DNA from: Micromonospora cremea
GTDB lineage: Bacteria; Actinomycetota; Actinomycetes; Mycobacteriales; Micromonosporaceae
Reading direction: 5' to 3'
Assembly (NCBI RefSeq): GCF_900143515.1
Contig: NZ_FSQT01000002.1
Span: forward strand, 2,233,501-2,297,500
Length of the DNA: 64,000 nt
Below the pieces are notes generated by a model that was given only the letters and a program-made list of their open reading frames with translations, did no database searches and was not told the DNA's origin. This document shows, in pieces, positions 56,658-64,000 of this stretch; the stretch's first letter is position 1, and each line of letters starts with the position of its first letter. Made by a program: the position numbers and the translations under genes.

Positions 56658-57872
56658 TCAGCGGATCTGCATTCCGGAGATCGCCCGGGAGATCACCAAC
56701 CGCTGGATCTCGGAGGTGCCCTCGAAGATGGTGTAGATCTTCGCGTCCCGGTACCAGCGCTCCACCGGGTGGTCGCGCAGGAAGCCGGCTCCGCCGAGCA
56801 ACTGCACCGCCTTCTCGGTGACCGACACCGCGACCTCGCCGGCCTTGAGCTTGGACATCGACCCCTCGCCGGCGGTGAACGGGCGGTTGTTGCGGCCCAT
56901 CCAGGAGGCCCGCCAGACCAGCAGCCGCGCCGCGTCGATCTCCATCCGCATGTCGGCCAGCGCGAACGCGACCGCCTGGTTCTCGATGATCGGTCGTCCG
57001 AACTGGACGCGCTCCTTGGCGTAGTCCAGGGCGTACTCGTAGGCGGCCCGGGCCACGCCGAGCGCCTGCGCGCCGACGGTGGGTCGGGACAGCTCGAAGG
57101 TGCGCATCGCGGCCTGCCCGGTGACCCGCTGCCCGGAGCGGGCCCGGTCCAGGCGTTCCAGCAGGGCGTCCCGGCCGCCGAGCAGGCAGCGCCCGGGCAC
57201 GCGTACCCCGTCGAGGAAGACGTCGGCGGTGTGTGACGCGCGCAGGCCCAGCTTGCGAAGCTTGCGGGTGGCGGCCAGGCCGGGGGTGCCCGGCGGTACG
57301 ACGAACGCCGCCTGGCCCCGGGAGCCGAGCGTGGGGTCGACCGAGGCGGTGACCACGTGCACCCCGGCGATCCCGCCGTTGGTGGCGTACGCCTTCTGCC
57401 CGGTCAGCACCCACTCGTCGGTGGCCTCGTCGTAGACCGCCCGGGTACGCATCGCGCCGACGTCGGAGCCGGCCTCCGGCTCGCTGGTGCAGAACGCGGC
57501 GACGGCCGGCGAGTCGACGTCGCCGAAGCACTGCGGCACCCACTCGACCATCTGGTCGGGGGTGCCCGCGCCGTAGATGGCGGCGACGGCGAGGGAGGTG
57601 CCGAAGATGCTCAGCCCGATGCCGGCGTCACCCCAGAAGAGTTCCTCGCTGGCGATGGGCAAGGAGAGCCCGGTCGGGTCGGCCCAGCAGGTGGCGAGGA
57701 ACTCGAAGCCGTAGAGGCCGACCTTGGCGGCCTCCTGGATCACCGGCCACGGGGTGTCCTCACGGGCGTCCCACTCGGCGGCGGCCGGGCGCACGACCTC
57801 GGCGGCGAAGCCGTGCACCCAGTCGCGCAGGTCCCGCTGTTCCTCGGTCAGGTCGAGCGAGAACTCGGCCAT
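56658..57872 (-). CDS. Acyl-CoA dehydrogenase
   Basis: A 404-residue flavin acyl-CoA dehydrogenase. FCTSEPEAGSDVGAMRTRA and YATNGGIAG are in the FAD-binding middle domain; RVQFGRPIIENQAVAFALADM and QLLGGAGFLRDHPVERWYRDAKIYTIFEGTSEIQRLVISR lie in the C-terminal helical domain, with the usual catalytic Glu in YTIFEGTSEIQ. It catalyses the first oxidation of beta-oxidation. It begins two bases after the SCP2 stop, so they are coupled. Confidence 0.93.
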   Translation of the reverse strand: MAEFSLDLTEEQRDLRDWVHGFAAEVVRPAAAEWDAREDTPWPVIQEAAKVGLYGFEFLATCWADPTGLSLPIASEELFWGDAGIGLSIFGTSLAVAAIYGAGTPDQMVEWVPQCFGDVDSPAVAAFCTSEPEAGSDVGAMRTRAVYDEATDEWVLTGQKAYATNGGIAGVHVVTASVDPTLGSRGQAAFVVPPGTPGLAATRKLRKLGLRASHTADVFLDGVRVPGRCLLGGRDALLERLDRARSGQRVTGQAAMRTFELSRPTVGAQALGVARAAYEYALDYAKERVQFGRPIIENQAVAFALADMRMEIDAARLLVWRASWMGRNNRPFTAGEGSMSKLKAGEVAVSVTEKAVQLLGGAGFLRDHPVERWYRDAKIYTIFEGTSEIQRLVISRAISGMQIR

Positions 57873-57873
57873 C

Positions 57874-58326
57874 TCAGGCCTTGGGGATGTCGAACAGGTT
57901 GGCGATGTTGGCGGCCAGGCCGAGGTCGCCCTTCGCCTTCAACTTGCCGGTCATGAACATCATCACCGGGTTGGCGCCACCGGAGACGATCTTCAGGAAC
58001 TCCACCGGGCCCATGGTCAGGCTCAGCTTCGGGTCGTGCTGCGGGGTCTCGTTGACGTCGCACTTGCCGTCGGCGATGACGACCTCGTAGGTGTCGCTGC
58101 CGCCGTCCGGGCGACCGGTGATGATCCAGTGGATGACCGCGTTGGTGGAGCCGGCGCGGTCCGCGCGGAACAGCGACGGCATCCGGCCGAACACCTCGCC
58201 CAGGACCTTGCCGCGCAGATCGCCGGACATCACCTGGGCGATCTTGTCGTCCGGGGTGGACTTGACCAGCTGGGCGAACTCCTTGGGGCCGACGTTGGCG
58301 AAGGTCGCCGGGTCGAAGTCAGTCAT
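57874..58326 (-). CDS. SCP2 sterol-binding domain protein
   Basis: A 150-residue SCP-2 fold lipid-binding protein. The pattern AVIHWIITGRPDGGSDTYEVVIADGKC, then DPKLSLTMGPVEFLKIVSGGANPVMMFMTGKLKAKGDLGLAANIANLF, is the SCP2 C-terminal signature. It binds acyl-CoA or sterol and feeds lipid catabolism. The start is the ATG at 58326; a GTG four codons earlier is possible. First gene of the operon, divergent from the TetR gene. Confidence 0.9.
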   Translation of the reverse strand: MTDFDPATFANVGPKEFAQLVKSTPDDKIAQVMSGDLRGKVLGEVFGRMPSLFRADRAGSTNAVIHWIITGRPDGGSDTYEVVIADGKCDVNETPQHDPKLSLTMGPVEFLKIVSGGANPVMMFMTGKLKAKGDLGLAANIANLFDIPKA

Positions 58327-58357
58327 GGGGGAAAACACCTCTCGGGCCGTCCGAATT

Positions 58358-58390
58358 GGTTACTCCGGCGTAACCCTACGCACGAGTAGG
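58358..58390. promoter_or_regulatory. TetR operator candidates, TAC-N6-GTA type
   Basis: Two adjoining sites in the divergent region: GGTTAC-TCCGGC-GTAACC (58358-58375) and CCTAC-GCACGA-GTAGG (58375-58390). Directly after them, TATGCT (58391-58396) lies six bases before the GTG of the TetR gene and looks like the -10 of a leaderless transcript. Binding would block both divergent promoters. Confidence 0.65.
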
Positions 58391-58402
58391 TATGCTCGCA
58401 AG

Positions 58403-59041
58403 GTGTCCACCGCTCCCGCCTTCAAGCGCCTGCCACGGGCCGTCCGTGAGCAGCAGATGCTCGACGCGGCCGTCAAGGTCTTCTCCCGACGTGGCTTCCA
58501 CGCCGCCAGCATGGACGAGATCGCGGAGGACGCGGGCATCTCCAAGCCGATGGTCTACGCGTACCTCGGCACGAAGGAGGAACTGTTCGTCGCCTGCCTG
58601 CACCGGGAGGGCACCCGGATGATGCAGGCCATCGCCGGCGCAGCCGCCCCCGACCTGCCGGCCGACGAGCGGCTCTGGCGAGGGTTGCGGGCGTTCTTCG
58701 GCTTCGTCGGCGCGTACCGCGACGGCTGGGCCGTGCTCTACCGGCAGGCCCGGGGCGAGCAGCCGTTCGCCGGCGAGCTGGCCACCATGCGGGCCCGGCT
58801 GATCGAGGTGGTCGCCGGGATGCTGGATCACGCGTTGCGCGCGGAGGGCCGCGAGGTGGCCGGCACCGACCTGGAGGTCGTCGCGTACGCCCTGGTGGGC
58901 GCGACCGAGTCGCTGGCCGACTGGCTCGCGGACCACCCGGAGGCCGATCCGGAGAAGACCGCCACCCGGATGATGAACGTGGCCTGGCTCGGCGCCGGCC
59001 AACTTTTGCACGGCGTCACCTGGCGCCCGGCTTCCGACTGA
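58403..59041 (+). CDS. TetR-family regulator of the lipid genes
   Basis: A 212-residue TetR-family repressor. The helix-turn-helix is MLDAAVKVFSRRGFHAASMDEIAEDAGISKPMVYAYLGTKEELFVACL (about residues 19-65). The ligand domain is helical. It starts with GTG at 58403, probably as a leaderless mRNA. It is divergent from SCP2-acyl-CoA dehydrogenase-FadD and is expected to repress them and itself, released by an acyl-CoA. Confidence 0.88.
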   Translation: MSTAPAFKRLPRAVREQQMLDAAVKVFSRRGFHAASMDEIAEDAGISKPMVYAYLGTKEELFVACLHREGTRMMQAIAGAAAPDLPADERLWRGLRAFFGFVGAYRDGWAVLYRQARGEQPFAGELATMRARLIEVVAGMLDHALRAEGREVAGTDLEVVAYALVGATESLADWLADHPEADPEKTATRMMNVAWLGAGQLLHGVTWRPASD

Positions 59042-59061
59042 CGCTCCGGCCGACCTCGCCG

Positions 59062-59706
59062 TCATCGCGCCGGTGTCCGGCTCACCGGCCCGGTCGTCGG
59101 CACCGGCAGCGCCGAGCGGCGGCGCCTGCCGAGCCAGCGGACCACCTCGACGACCATGGTCACCGTCAGGGCGAGGCCGAGGCCGAGCAGCAGGCCGCGC
59201 AGCGGGTCCTGTTCGAAGGCCAGGCCGCCGAGGTAGCCGACCAGCGCCGAGTAGAGCCCCCACGAGCCGGCGGCCAGCGCGTCGAAGGCGAGGAAGCGTC
59301 GACGGGGATAGTGGACGGCTCCCATGGTGAGGGTGACCGCTGTTCGGCCACCCGGCACGTAGCGGGCCACGGTGAGGATCAGGCCGCCCCGGTTGGCGAT
59401 CCCCCGGCGGGCGCGTTCGACGGCGGCCCGGCGCCGGCCGTCGGGCGGGAGCCGGTCGAGCAGCCGGGTGCCACCGCTCCGCCCGATGGCGTACGAGACA
59501 TGGTCGCCGACGAGAGCCCCGGCGGCGGCAACCAGGATCACCGCAGGCAGGTACGGCGCCCCGGAGGCCGCGAACACCCCGGCGGTGATCACCGCCGTCT
59601 CGCTCGGCACCACCGGGAAGAAGCCGTCGAGCACCGCGATCGCGAAGATCGCCAGGTACACCCACGGCGAGGACATCGTCTGGTGCAGCAGGTCGAGCAG
59701 GTCCAT
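59062..59706 (-). CDS. DedA-family membrane protein (2 of 3)
   Basis: A 214-residue DedA protein with about four to five helices. SPWVYLAIFAIAVLDGFFPVVPSETAVITAG and LTVARYVPGGRTAVTLTMGAVHYPRRRFLAFD are conserved DedA blocks. It is closely related to the gene at 61704: most of the GGRTAVTLTMGAVxYPRR region is identical. The two copies flank a two-component system. The ATG at 59706 has TTGGGATC upstream. Possible roles: undecaprenyl phosphate recycling or lipid scrambling. Confidence 0.88.
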   Translation of the reverse strand: MDLLDLLHQTMSSPWVYLAIFAIAVLDGFFPVVPSETAVITAGVFAASGAPYLPAVILVAAAGALVGDHVSYAIGRSGGTRLLDRLPPDGRRRAAVERARRGIANRGGLILTVARYVPGGRTAVTLTMGAVHYPRRRFLAFDALAAGSWGLYSALVGYLGGLAFEQDPLRGLLLGLGLALTVTMVVEVVRWLGRRRRSALPVPTTGPVSRTPAR

Positions 59707-59855
59707 GATCCCAATGCTGGTGCCGCCATCGGCCGCCGCCATCGGCCAGTGGTCAGCCGGGCGACACGACTTAGGTAGCGTCCGGCCCGGACGGCGGGTA
59801 GGGGTCTTCCCCCACCGCACCCGGGTCTGTCGGGCGCGGGCGGCACGATCCCCCG

Positions 59856-61028
59856 GTGGAGCCCTACGCTCGCTGCGTGGTTTCCCGCGCCGTCGTGCTG
59901 CGGCGGGTCGTCGAGCGGTACGCCCCGCTGCTGCTCGCCGTCGTGGTCGCCGCCGCCGTCTGGGCCAGTGCGACCGGCGCGATCGGTGTCCGCTCGCCGT
60001 TGCCGGGGGTCGTCCCGCTGCTCGTGGCCGTGGCCTCGGGTTGGGCCGCCGGCCAGGTTCGGGCCCGCCGCTGGCCGCTGTTCCTGGCCGCCGCTGTCGC
60101 CTGGTTGGTGCTGGCCGCCGCGGCACCCGGGGTGGTCGCCTCGTACCAGGCGGGCCTGCGGCTCCGTGGCCGCCGGCTCACCGGTTACCTCGTCGGGGTC
60201 GCCCTGGTGCTGACCGGCGGCGTGCTGGTCGGGCTGGCGGTGGGCGGTGTGCGTCGACTCACCACCGCCACCTTCGGCAACGTGCTGCTGCTGACCGCCT
60301 GTCTGGTCGGGCTCCCGTTGGTCGTCGGCCTCTGGGTGCGGGCCCGTCGGGACACGCTCGCCGCCCTGCGGGACCGGGCCGAGCGGCTGGAACGCGAGCA
60401 GGAGGCCCGTGCCGACCGGGTCCGTGCCGAGGAACGGACCCGGATCGCCCGGGAGATGCACGACGTGGTGGCGCACCGGGTGTCGCTGATGGTGGTGCAC
60501 GCCGGGGCGCTGGAGGTGACCACCACCGACCCGGAGACCGTCGAGGCCGCCGTGCTGATCCGCGAGACGGGACGGCAGGCGCTCACCGACCTGCGCGAGG
60601 TGCTGGGCGTGCTGCGGCAGGCCGGCCCGGCCGGAGCGCCGGAGCGGGCGCTCGACGCCCTGGACGGGCTGATCGGGGAGTCCCGCGCCGCCGGGCTGCG
60701 GGTGTCCCGGTGGAACGAGGGCGTGGCGGCGACGCTGCCGGCGACCGTGGGACGCACCGCGTACCGGGTGGTGCGGGAGGCGCTGACCAACGTGCGCAAG
60801 CACGCCGCCGACGCCGAGACGACCGTCTGCCTGCGCTACCTGCCCGGCGGGTTGGAGGTGGTGGTCCGCAACGGCCCGTCCACGGGCGGGCTGACCCTGC
60901 CCGGCGCCGGGCACGGGCTGCTCGGCCTGCGCGAGAGGGTGGAGTTGCTCGGCGGCCGGCTGGAGGCGGCACCCGTGGACGGCGGATTCCTGGTCCGCGC
61001 CCTGCTCCCGGTGGCGGGTGCGGTGTGA
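59856..61028 (+). CDS. Two-component sensor histidine kinase (NarL-type)
   Basis: A 390-residue histidine kinase. Four or five membrane helices fill residues 20-170. The phosphoacceptor His lies in IAREMHDVVAHRVSLMVVHAGAL (about residue 201), a HisKA_3 type dimerisation domain. The ATPase domain (VREALTNVRKHAADAE ... GAGHGLLGLRERVELLGG) is intact. It overlaps the response regulator gene by four bases. The stimulus is unknown. Start GTG 59856; GTG 59877 is an alternative. Confidence 0.9.
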   Translation: MEPYARCVVSRAVVLRRVVERYAPLLLAVVVAAAVWASATGAIGVRSPLPGVVPLLVAVASGWAAGQVRARRWPLFLAAAVAWLVLAAAAPGVVASYQAGLRLRGRRLTGYLVGVALVLTGGVLVGLAVGGVRRLTTATFGNVLLLTACLVGLPLVVGLWVRARRDTLAALRDRAERLEREQEARADRVRAEERTRIAREMHDVVAHRVSLMVVHAGALEVTTTDPETVEAAVLIRETGRQALTDLREVLGVLRQAGPAGAPERALDALDGLIGESRAAGLRVSRWNEGVAATLPATVGRTAYRVVREALTNVRKHAADAETTVCLRYLPGGLEVVVRNGPSTGGLTLPGAGHGLLGLRERVELLGGRLEAAPVDGGFLVRALLPVAGAV

Positions 61029-61672
61029 TCCGGGTGGTGGTGGTCGACGACGAGCAACTGGTCCGCGCCGGGCTGCGGCTCATCCTGGAGGCGGCGCCGG
61101 ACATCGTGGTGGTGGGCGAGGCGGCGGACGGCGCCGGCGCGTTGGAGCAGGCTCACCGGTTGCACCCCGACGTGCTGCTGCTCGACGTGCGGATGCCGGG
61201 CGTCGACGGGCTCACCGCCGCACCCGAGGTGGTCGCCGTCGGCCCGAAGGTGATCATGCTGACGACCTTCGACCTCGACGAGTACGTGCACCGGGCGTTG
61301 CGGGCCGGAGCGATGGGTTTCCTGCTCAAGGACACCCCGCCCCGGGAGTTGGCCGCGGCCGTCCGCACGGTGGCCGCCGGGAACGCGATGCTCGCCCCGA
61401 CGGTGACCCGGCGACTGATCAGCTCGTTCGCCGAACGTGGTCCGGCCCGCCAGGACGCGGCCCGCGAGCGGCTCGCCCGGCTCACCGCGCGCGAGCTGGA
61501 GATCGTCCGGGAGGTGGCGCGCGGGCACGGCAACGCGGAGATCGCCCGGCGGCTGACGATGAGCGAGGCCACCGTGAAGGCGCACGTCAGCCGGGCGCTG
61601 GCGAAGCTTCAGGCGGGCAACCGGGTGCAACTGGCGATCCTGGTGCACGACGCCGACCTGCTTGACGGGTGA
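61025..61672 (+). CDS. NarL/LuxR-family response regulator
   Basis: A 215-residue response regulator. The phosphoacceptor is Asp54 (LLLDVRMPGVDG). The C-terminal LuxR HTH is LTARELEIVREVARGHGNAEIARRLTMSEATVKAHVSRALAKLQ (about residues 150-195). It overlaps the kinase stop by four bases (GTGA) and works with that kinase. Flanked by DedA genes on the opposite strand. Confidence 0.93.
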   Translation: MIRVVVVDDEQLVRAGLRLILEAAPDIVVVGEAADGAGALEQAHRLHPDVLLLDVRMPGVDGLTAAPEVVAVGPKVIMLTTFDLDEYVHRALRAGAMGFLLKDTPPRELAAAVRTVAAGNAMLAPTVTRRLISSFAERGPARQDAARERLARLTARELEIVREVARGHGNAEIARRLTMSEATVKAHVSRALAKLQAGNRVQLAILVHDADLLDG

Positions 61673-61703
61673 CCGCGCGTCCGGGCTGACGGTGCCGGGT
61701 CGG

Positions 61704-62324
61704 TCAATGGTGGGCGGCGGCGCGGCGGCGCGCTCGGCTGCGCAGACGCCGGACGCCCTCGATGCCGAACGTGACGATCACCGCGAGCCCCACGCCGACG
61801 AGGATGCCCCGCACCGGATCTCGTTCGAAGGCCAGCCCGCCGAAGTAGCCGAGCAGACCGCAGTACAGCGCCCAGGTGACCGTCGCGATGCCGTCGTAGA
61901 GCAGGAACGACCGGCGTGGGTAGCGCACCGCGCCCATGGTGAGGGTGACCGCGGTCCGGCCACCCGGAAGGTATCGGGAGGTGGTCAGGATCAGCCCTCC
62001 GCGCCGGTCCACCGCCCGCCGCGCCCACTCGGAGCTGGCCCGCCGGCGGCTGCCGATGGGCAGGTGAGCCAGCCGGGAGGCGCCACCGCCCCGCCCGATG
62101 GCGTACGAGACGTGGTCGCCGACCAGCGCGCCGAGCGCGGCGGCGGCGACCACCGCGACCACGTTGGGGTGCCCGCCGTCGGCGGCGAGCACCGCCGCCG
62201 TGATCACCGCCGCCTCGCCCGGTACCGCGGGGAAGAACGCGTCGACCGCGGTGAGCCCGAAGATCACCAGGTACACCCACGGCGAGGTGACCGTCCCCCG
62301 GAGCAGGTCGAGCAGGCCGTCCAT
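61704..62324 (-). CDS. DedA-family membrane protein (3 of 3)
   Basis: A 206-residue DedA protein, paralogue of the gene at 59062. SPWVYLVIFGLTAVDAFFPAVPGEAAVITAAV and TTSRYLPGGRTAVTLTMGAVRYPRRSFLLYD are shared blocks; FPAVPGE replaces FPVVPSE. ATG at 62324 with GGGGG upstream. The two-component system lies between the two copies. Basic C-terminal tail RSRARRRAAAHH. Role probably as for its paralogue. Confidence 0.88.
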   Translation of the reverse strand: MDGLLDLLRGTVTSPWVYLVIFGLTAVDAFFPAVPGEAAVITAAVLAADGGHPNVVAVVAAAALGALVGDHVSYAIGRGGGASRLAHLPIGSRRRASSEWARRAVDRRGGLILTTSRYLPGGRTAVTLTMGAVRYPRRSFLLYDGIATVTWALYCGLLGYFGGLAFERDPVRGILVGVGLAVIVTFGIEGVRRLRSRARRRAAAHH

Positions 62325-62395
62325 GCCCCCAATGCTCGGCGGCCGGCCAACGTCCGGCGGCGCTTCGCCGACATTCCGCCGCCCGGCCCGCCCGG

Positions 62396-63274
62396 TCAGC
62401 GCACGGTGCCGGCGAGATGAGGTCGGCCGGTGCGGGGGTCGTGCAGAGCGAAGTCCCAGCCGTCGTCGGCCCGGGCGGCGGAGAAGCCGATCGTGCCGGG
62501 CAGCGCCACCGGCAGCTTGAACGCCACCTCGACGGTGCCGGCGTCCGGCAGCCGGTTGTCCAGCGCGGCCAGGCAGCGCGCCTTGGTCCACATGCCGTGC
62601 GCGATCGGCCGGGGAAAGCCGAAGAGCCGGGCACCCAGCCGGGAGGTGTGGATCGGGTTGTGGTCGCCGGAGACCCGGGCGTAGTCGGTGCCGACTCGAG
62701 TGCCGACCCGCCAGTGGGCGGTGCTGGCCGGCGTCGCAGGCCGGTCACTCCGGTCGCGCCGGGCACCGCCGCCGTCGCCGCGCTCCCGGCTGAGGTACGT
62801 CGCGACGCCGCGCCAGACCTCCGTCCCGGCGGCCGAGGCGACCAGCACCACGTCGAGCTGCCGGCCCCGCTCGTGCGGCCGCAGGTGCTCGGCGTACGCG
62901 GTGAGGTCGAGCAGCTCATCCGCGAGCACCGGGCGGTGCGCGGTGATGCGGTTCGCCACGTGCACCAGGCCGGTCACCGGGAACGGGAACTCCGGCGCGG
63001 TCATCAGCCGCAGCGTCAGCGGGAAGCCCAGCACGTGCGGGTACGTGACCGGCAGCCGATCGGACAGCGGGAACCCGCAGACCCGGTCGTAGTCGGCGAG
63101 GTGTGCCCGGTCGACCTGAACGCCGGCGACGGTCAGCGCGACCGCCGGCAGTGTCCGGTCGCGCCGGCCACCGGGCAGCGCACCCCGCAGCGCCCGCCGG
63201 TACAGCGGGCCGGTGGCCGGCAGCCGGGTCAGCTCGACGGTGGCCCGGACCGGCTGGTCGTCCGCGTCATCCAT
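62396..63274 (-). CDS. htdX: MaoC-like 3-hydroxyacyl dehydratase (HtdX-like)
   Basis: A 292-residue double hot-dog dehydratase. The hydratase-2 motif is in DYARVSGDHNPIHTSRLGARLFGFPRPIAHGMWTKA (about residues 200-235), with catalytic Asp and His. The N-terminal half is the inactive hot dog. It dehydrates 3-hydroxyacyl chains. The gene is coupled to the fabG-like gene (TGATG overlap), as in the mycobacterial htdX-fabG4 pair. Confidence 0.85.
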   Translation of the reverse strand: MDDADDQPVRATVELTRLPATGPLYRRALRGALPGGRRDRTLPAVALTVAGVQVDRAHLADYDRVCGFPLSDRLPVTYPHVLGFPLTLRLMTAPEFPFPVTGLVHVANRITAHRPVLADELLDLTAYAEHLRPHERGRQLDVVLVASAAGTEVWRGVATYLSRERGDGGGARRDRSDRPATPASTAHWRVGTRVGTDYARVSGDHNPIHTSRLGARLFGFPRPIAHGMWTKARCLAALDNRLPDAGTVEVAFKLPVALPGTIGFSAARADDGWDFALHDPRTGRPHLAGTVR

Positions 63275-64000
63275 CACGCCCCCAGCAGGCTCTGGCCGCA
63301 GACCCGGACCACGTTGCCGCTGACCGCGCCGCTGGCCGGCCAGGCGAGCCAGCCGATCGTCTCGGCCACGTCGACCGGCAGCCCGCCCTGGGCCAGGCTG
63401 TTCATCCGCCGGCCCGCCTCGCGGACCATCAGCGGGATGCGCGCGGTCAGTCGGGTCTCGATGAAGCCGGGGGCCACCGCGTTGACGCTGATCCCCCGCT
63501 CGCGCAGGGCCGGGGCGAGCGAGTCGACCAGCCCGATCACGCCGGCCTTGCTGGTGGCGTAGTTGGTCTGTCCCCGGTTGCCGGCGATCCCGGCGATCGA
63601 GGAGACGGCCACGATCCGCCCGCCGGCCGGGATCAGCTCCCGTTCCAGCAGCACGTCGTTGATCCGCTCCTGACTGGAGAGGTTGACGTCGATCACCTGG
63701 TCCCACCGGTCGGCGTCCATCCGGCCGAGCGTCTTGTCCTGGGTGATGCCGGCGTTGTGCACCACCACGTCGATCCGGCCGTGCCGGCTGGCCAGGTGGT
63801 CGGCGAGCCGGGTCGGCGCGTCCGGAGCGGTCAGGTCGAGCTGGACGGCGGTGCCGCCGATGTCGTTCGCCACCGCGGCCAACGCGTCCCCGGCGGCCGG
63901 GATGTCCAGCGCCACCACCTGGGCGCCGTCGCGGGCGAGCACCCGGGCCAGCGCCGCACCGATGCCCCGGGCGGCGCCGGTGACCAGCACGACCTGCCCG
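63274..64000 (-). CDS. fabG4: 3-oxoacyl-ACP reductase (FabG4-like), partial at window edge
   Basis: The C-terminal part of an SDR reductase; the frame is open to the window end (GQVVLVTGAARGIGAA...), so at least the N-terminus is missing. The cofactor loop TGAARGIG, VHNAGIT, and the catalytic SSIAGIAGNRGQTNYATSKAG are complete. FabG4 proteins have an extra N-terminal Rossmann-like domain, which fits a gene start beyond the window. It reduces 3-oxoacyl chains before the dehydratase next door acts. Confidence 0.85.
   Translation of the reverse strand, partial: GQVVLVTGAARGIGAALARVLARDGAQVVALDIPAAGDALAAVANDIGGTAVQLDLTAPDAPTRLADHLASRHGRIDVVVHNAGITQDKTLGRMDADRWDQVIDVNLSSQERINDVLLERELIPAGGRIVAVSSIAGIAGNRGQTNYATSKAGVIGLVDSLAPALRERGISVNAVAPGFIETRLTARIPLMVREAGRRMNSLAQGGLPVDVAETIGWLAWPASGAVSGNVVRVCGQSLLGA

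Noticed and set aside
54988..64000. A secondary-metabolite gene cluster from fadD, acyl-CoA dehydrogenase, fabG and TetR genes
   Set aside because: There is no polyketide synthase, NRPS, terpene or RiPP gene. The genes fit fatty-acid or sterol catabolism.

Overview
The window is a very GC-rich, gene-dense chromosomal segment of an actinomycete. The best fit is the family Micromonosporaceae, probably Micromonospora, inferred from: a dnaK-grpE-dnaJ-hspR operon with HspR (HAIR) operators, an LPxTG-type surface protein, two SigE-family ECF sigma factors, DUF6458, DUF3151 and DUF4178 proteins, GTG starts with strong GGAGG ribosome sites, and perfect GC hairpins without U-tails as terminators. No rRNA, tRNA, CRISPR array, phage block, transposase or secondary-metabolite cluster was found. 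I support about 60 protein genes, mostly core or lineage-specific housekeeping; the last one runs off the right edge.

Layout. 1-4.4 kb: two DUF6458 membrane proteins around a SixA-like phosphatase, a PAQR/TrhA membrane protein, and the pxpBCA 5-oxoprolinase operon. 4.4-9.7 kb: a thioredoxin-NHL protein, a 928-residue Pro/Gln-rich membrane protein with 12-residue tandem repeats, and a 45-residue conserved-looking small gene. 9.9-13.6 kb: branched-chain 2-oxoacid dehydrogenase operon bkdABC. 14-20.5 kb: a Pro/Ser/Thr-rich exported protein, a PAP2-like protein, an uncharacterised protein, and an overlapping pair of dynamin-like membrane GTPases transcribed divergently from dnaK. 20.6-25.1 kb: dnaK-grpE-dnaJ-hspR, with clpB at 30.1 kb carrying the same operator. 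25-30 kb: small genes, a KhtTU-type cation/proton antiporter, and an epoxide hydrolase facing its likely TetR regulator.

32.7-45 kb: a 126-residue protein, DUF4178, tandem related membrane proteins, an SDR, pyrE, an ArsR regulator, DedA, an LPITG surface protein, an ECF sigma-LCP pair, a holin-like protein and class II aldolase. 44-53.6 kb: LOG family protein, DUF3151, a MinD-like ATPase with a long disordered N-terminus, a degenerate diacylglycerol-kinase-like protein, purA, an AbiEi/DUF559-like gene enclosed by two hairpin repeats, and purD. 53.6-64 kb: a second ECF sigma with a membrane partner, then a lipid-catabolism block (FadD, acyl-CoA dehydrogenase, SCP2, divergent TetR), a two-component system between two DedA paralogues, and an htdX-fabG4 pair.

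The most interesting things are non-coding or poorly described. A family of three hairpins with the core GTTGATCATGA occurs at 32.7, 51.2 and 52.2 kb; two of them enclose the AbiEi/DUF559-like gene, and one supplies its stop codon. A second palindrome family (AAGGGGCCCTTCCT) occurs twice. A terminator-like hairpin stands in a divergent intergenic region at 45.4 kb with no gene assigned to it. Related TAC-N6-GTA sites occur both at trhA/pxpB and at the lipid TetR gene. All function calls come from reading motifs in the sequence; no searches were run.
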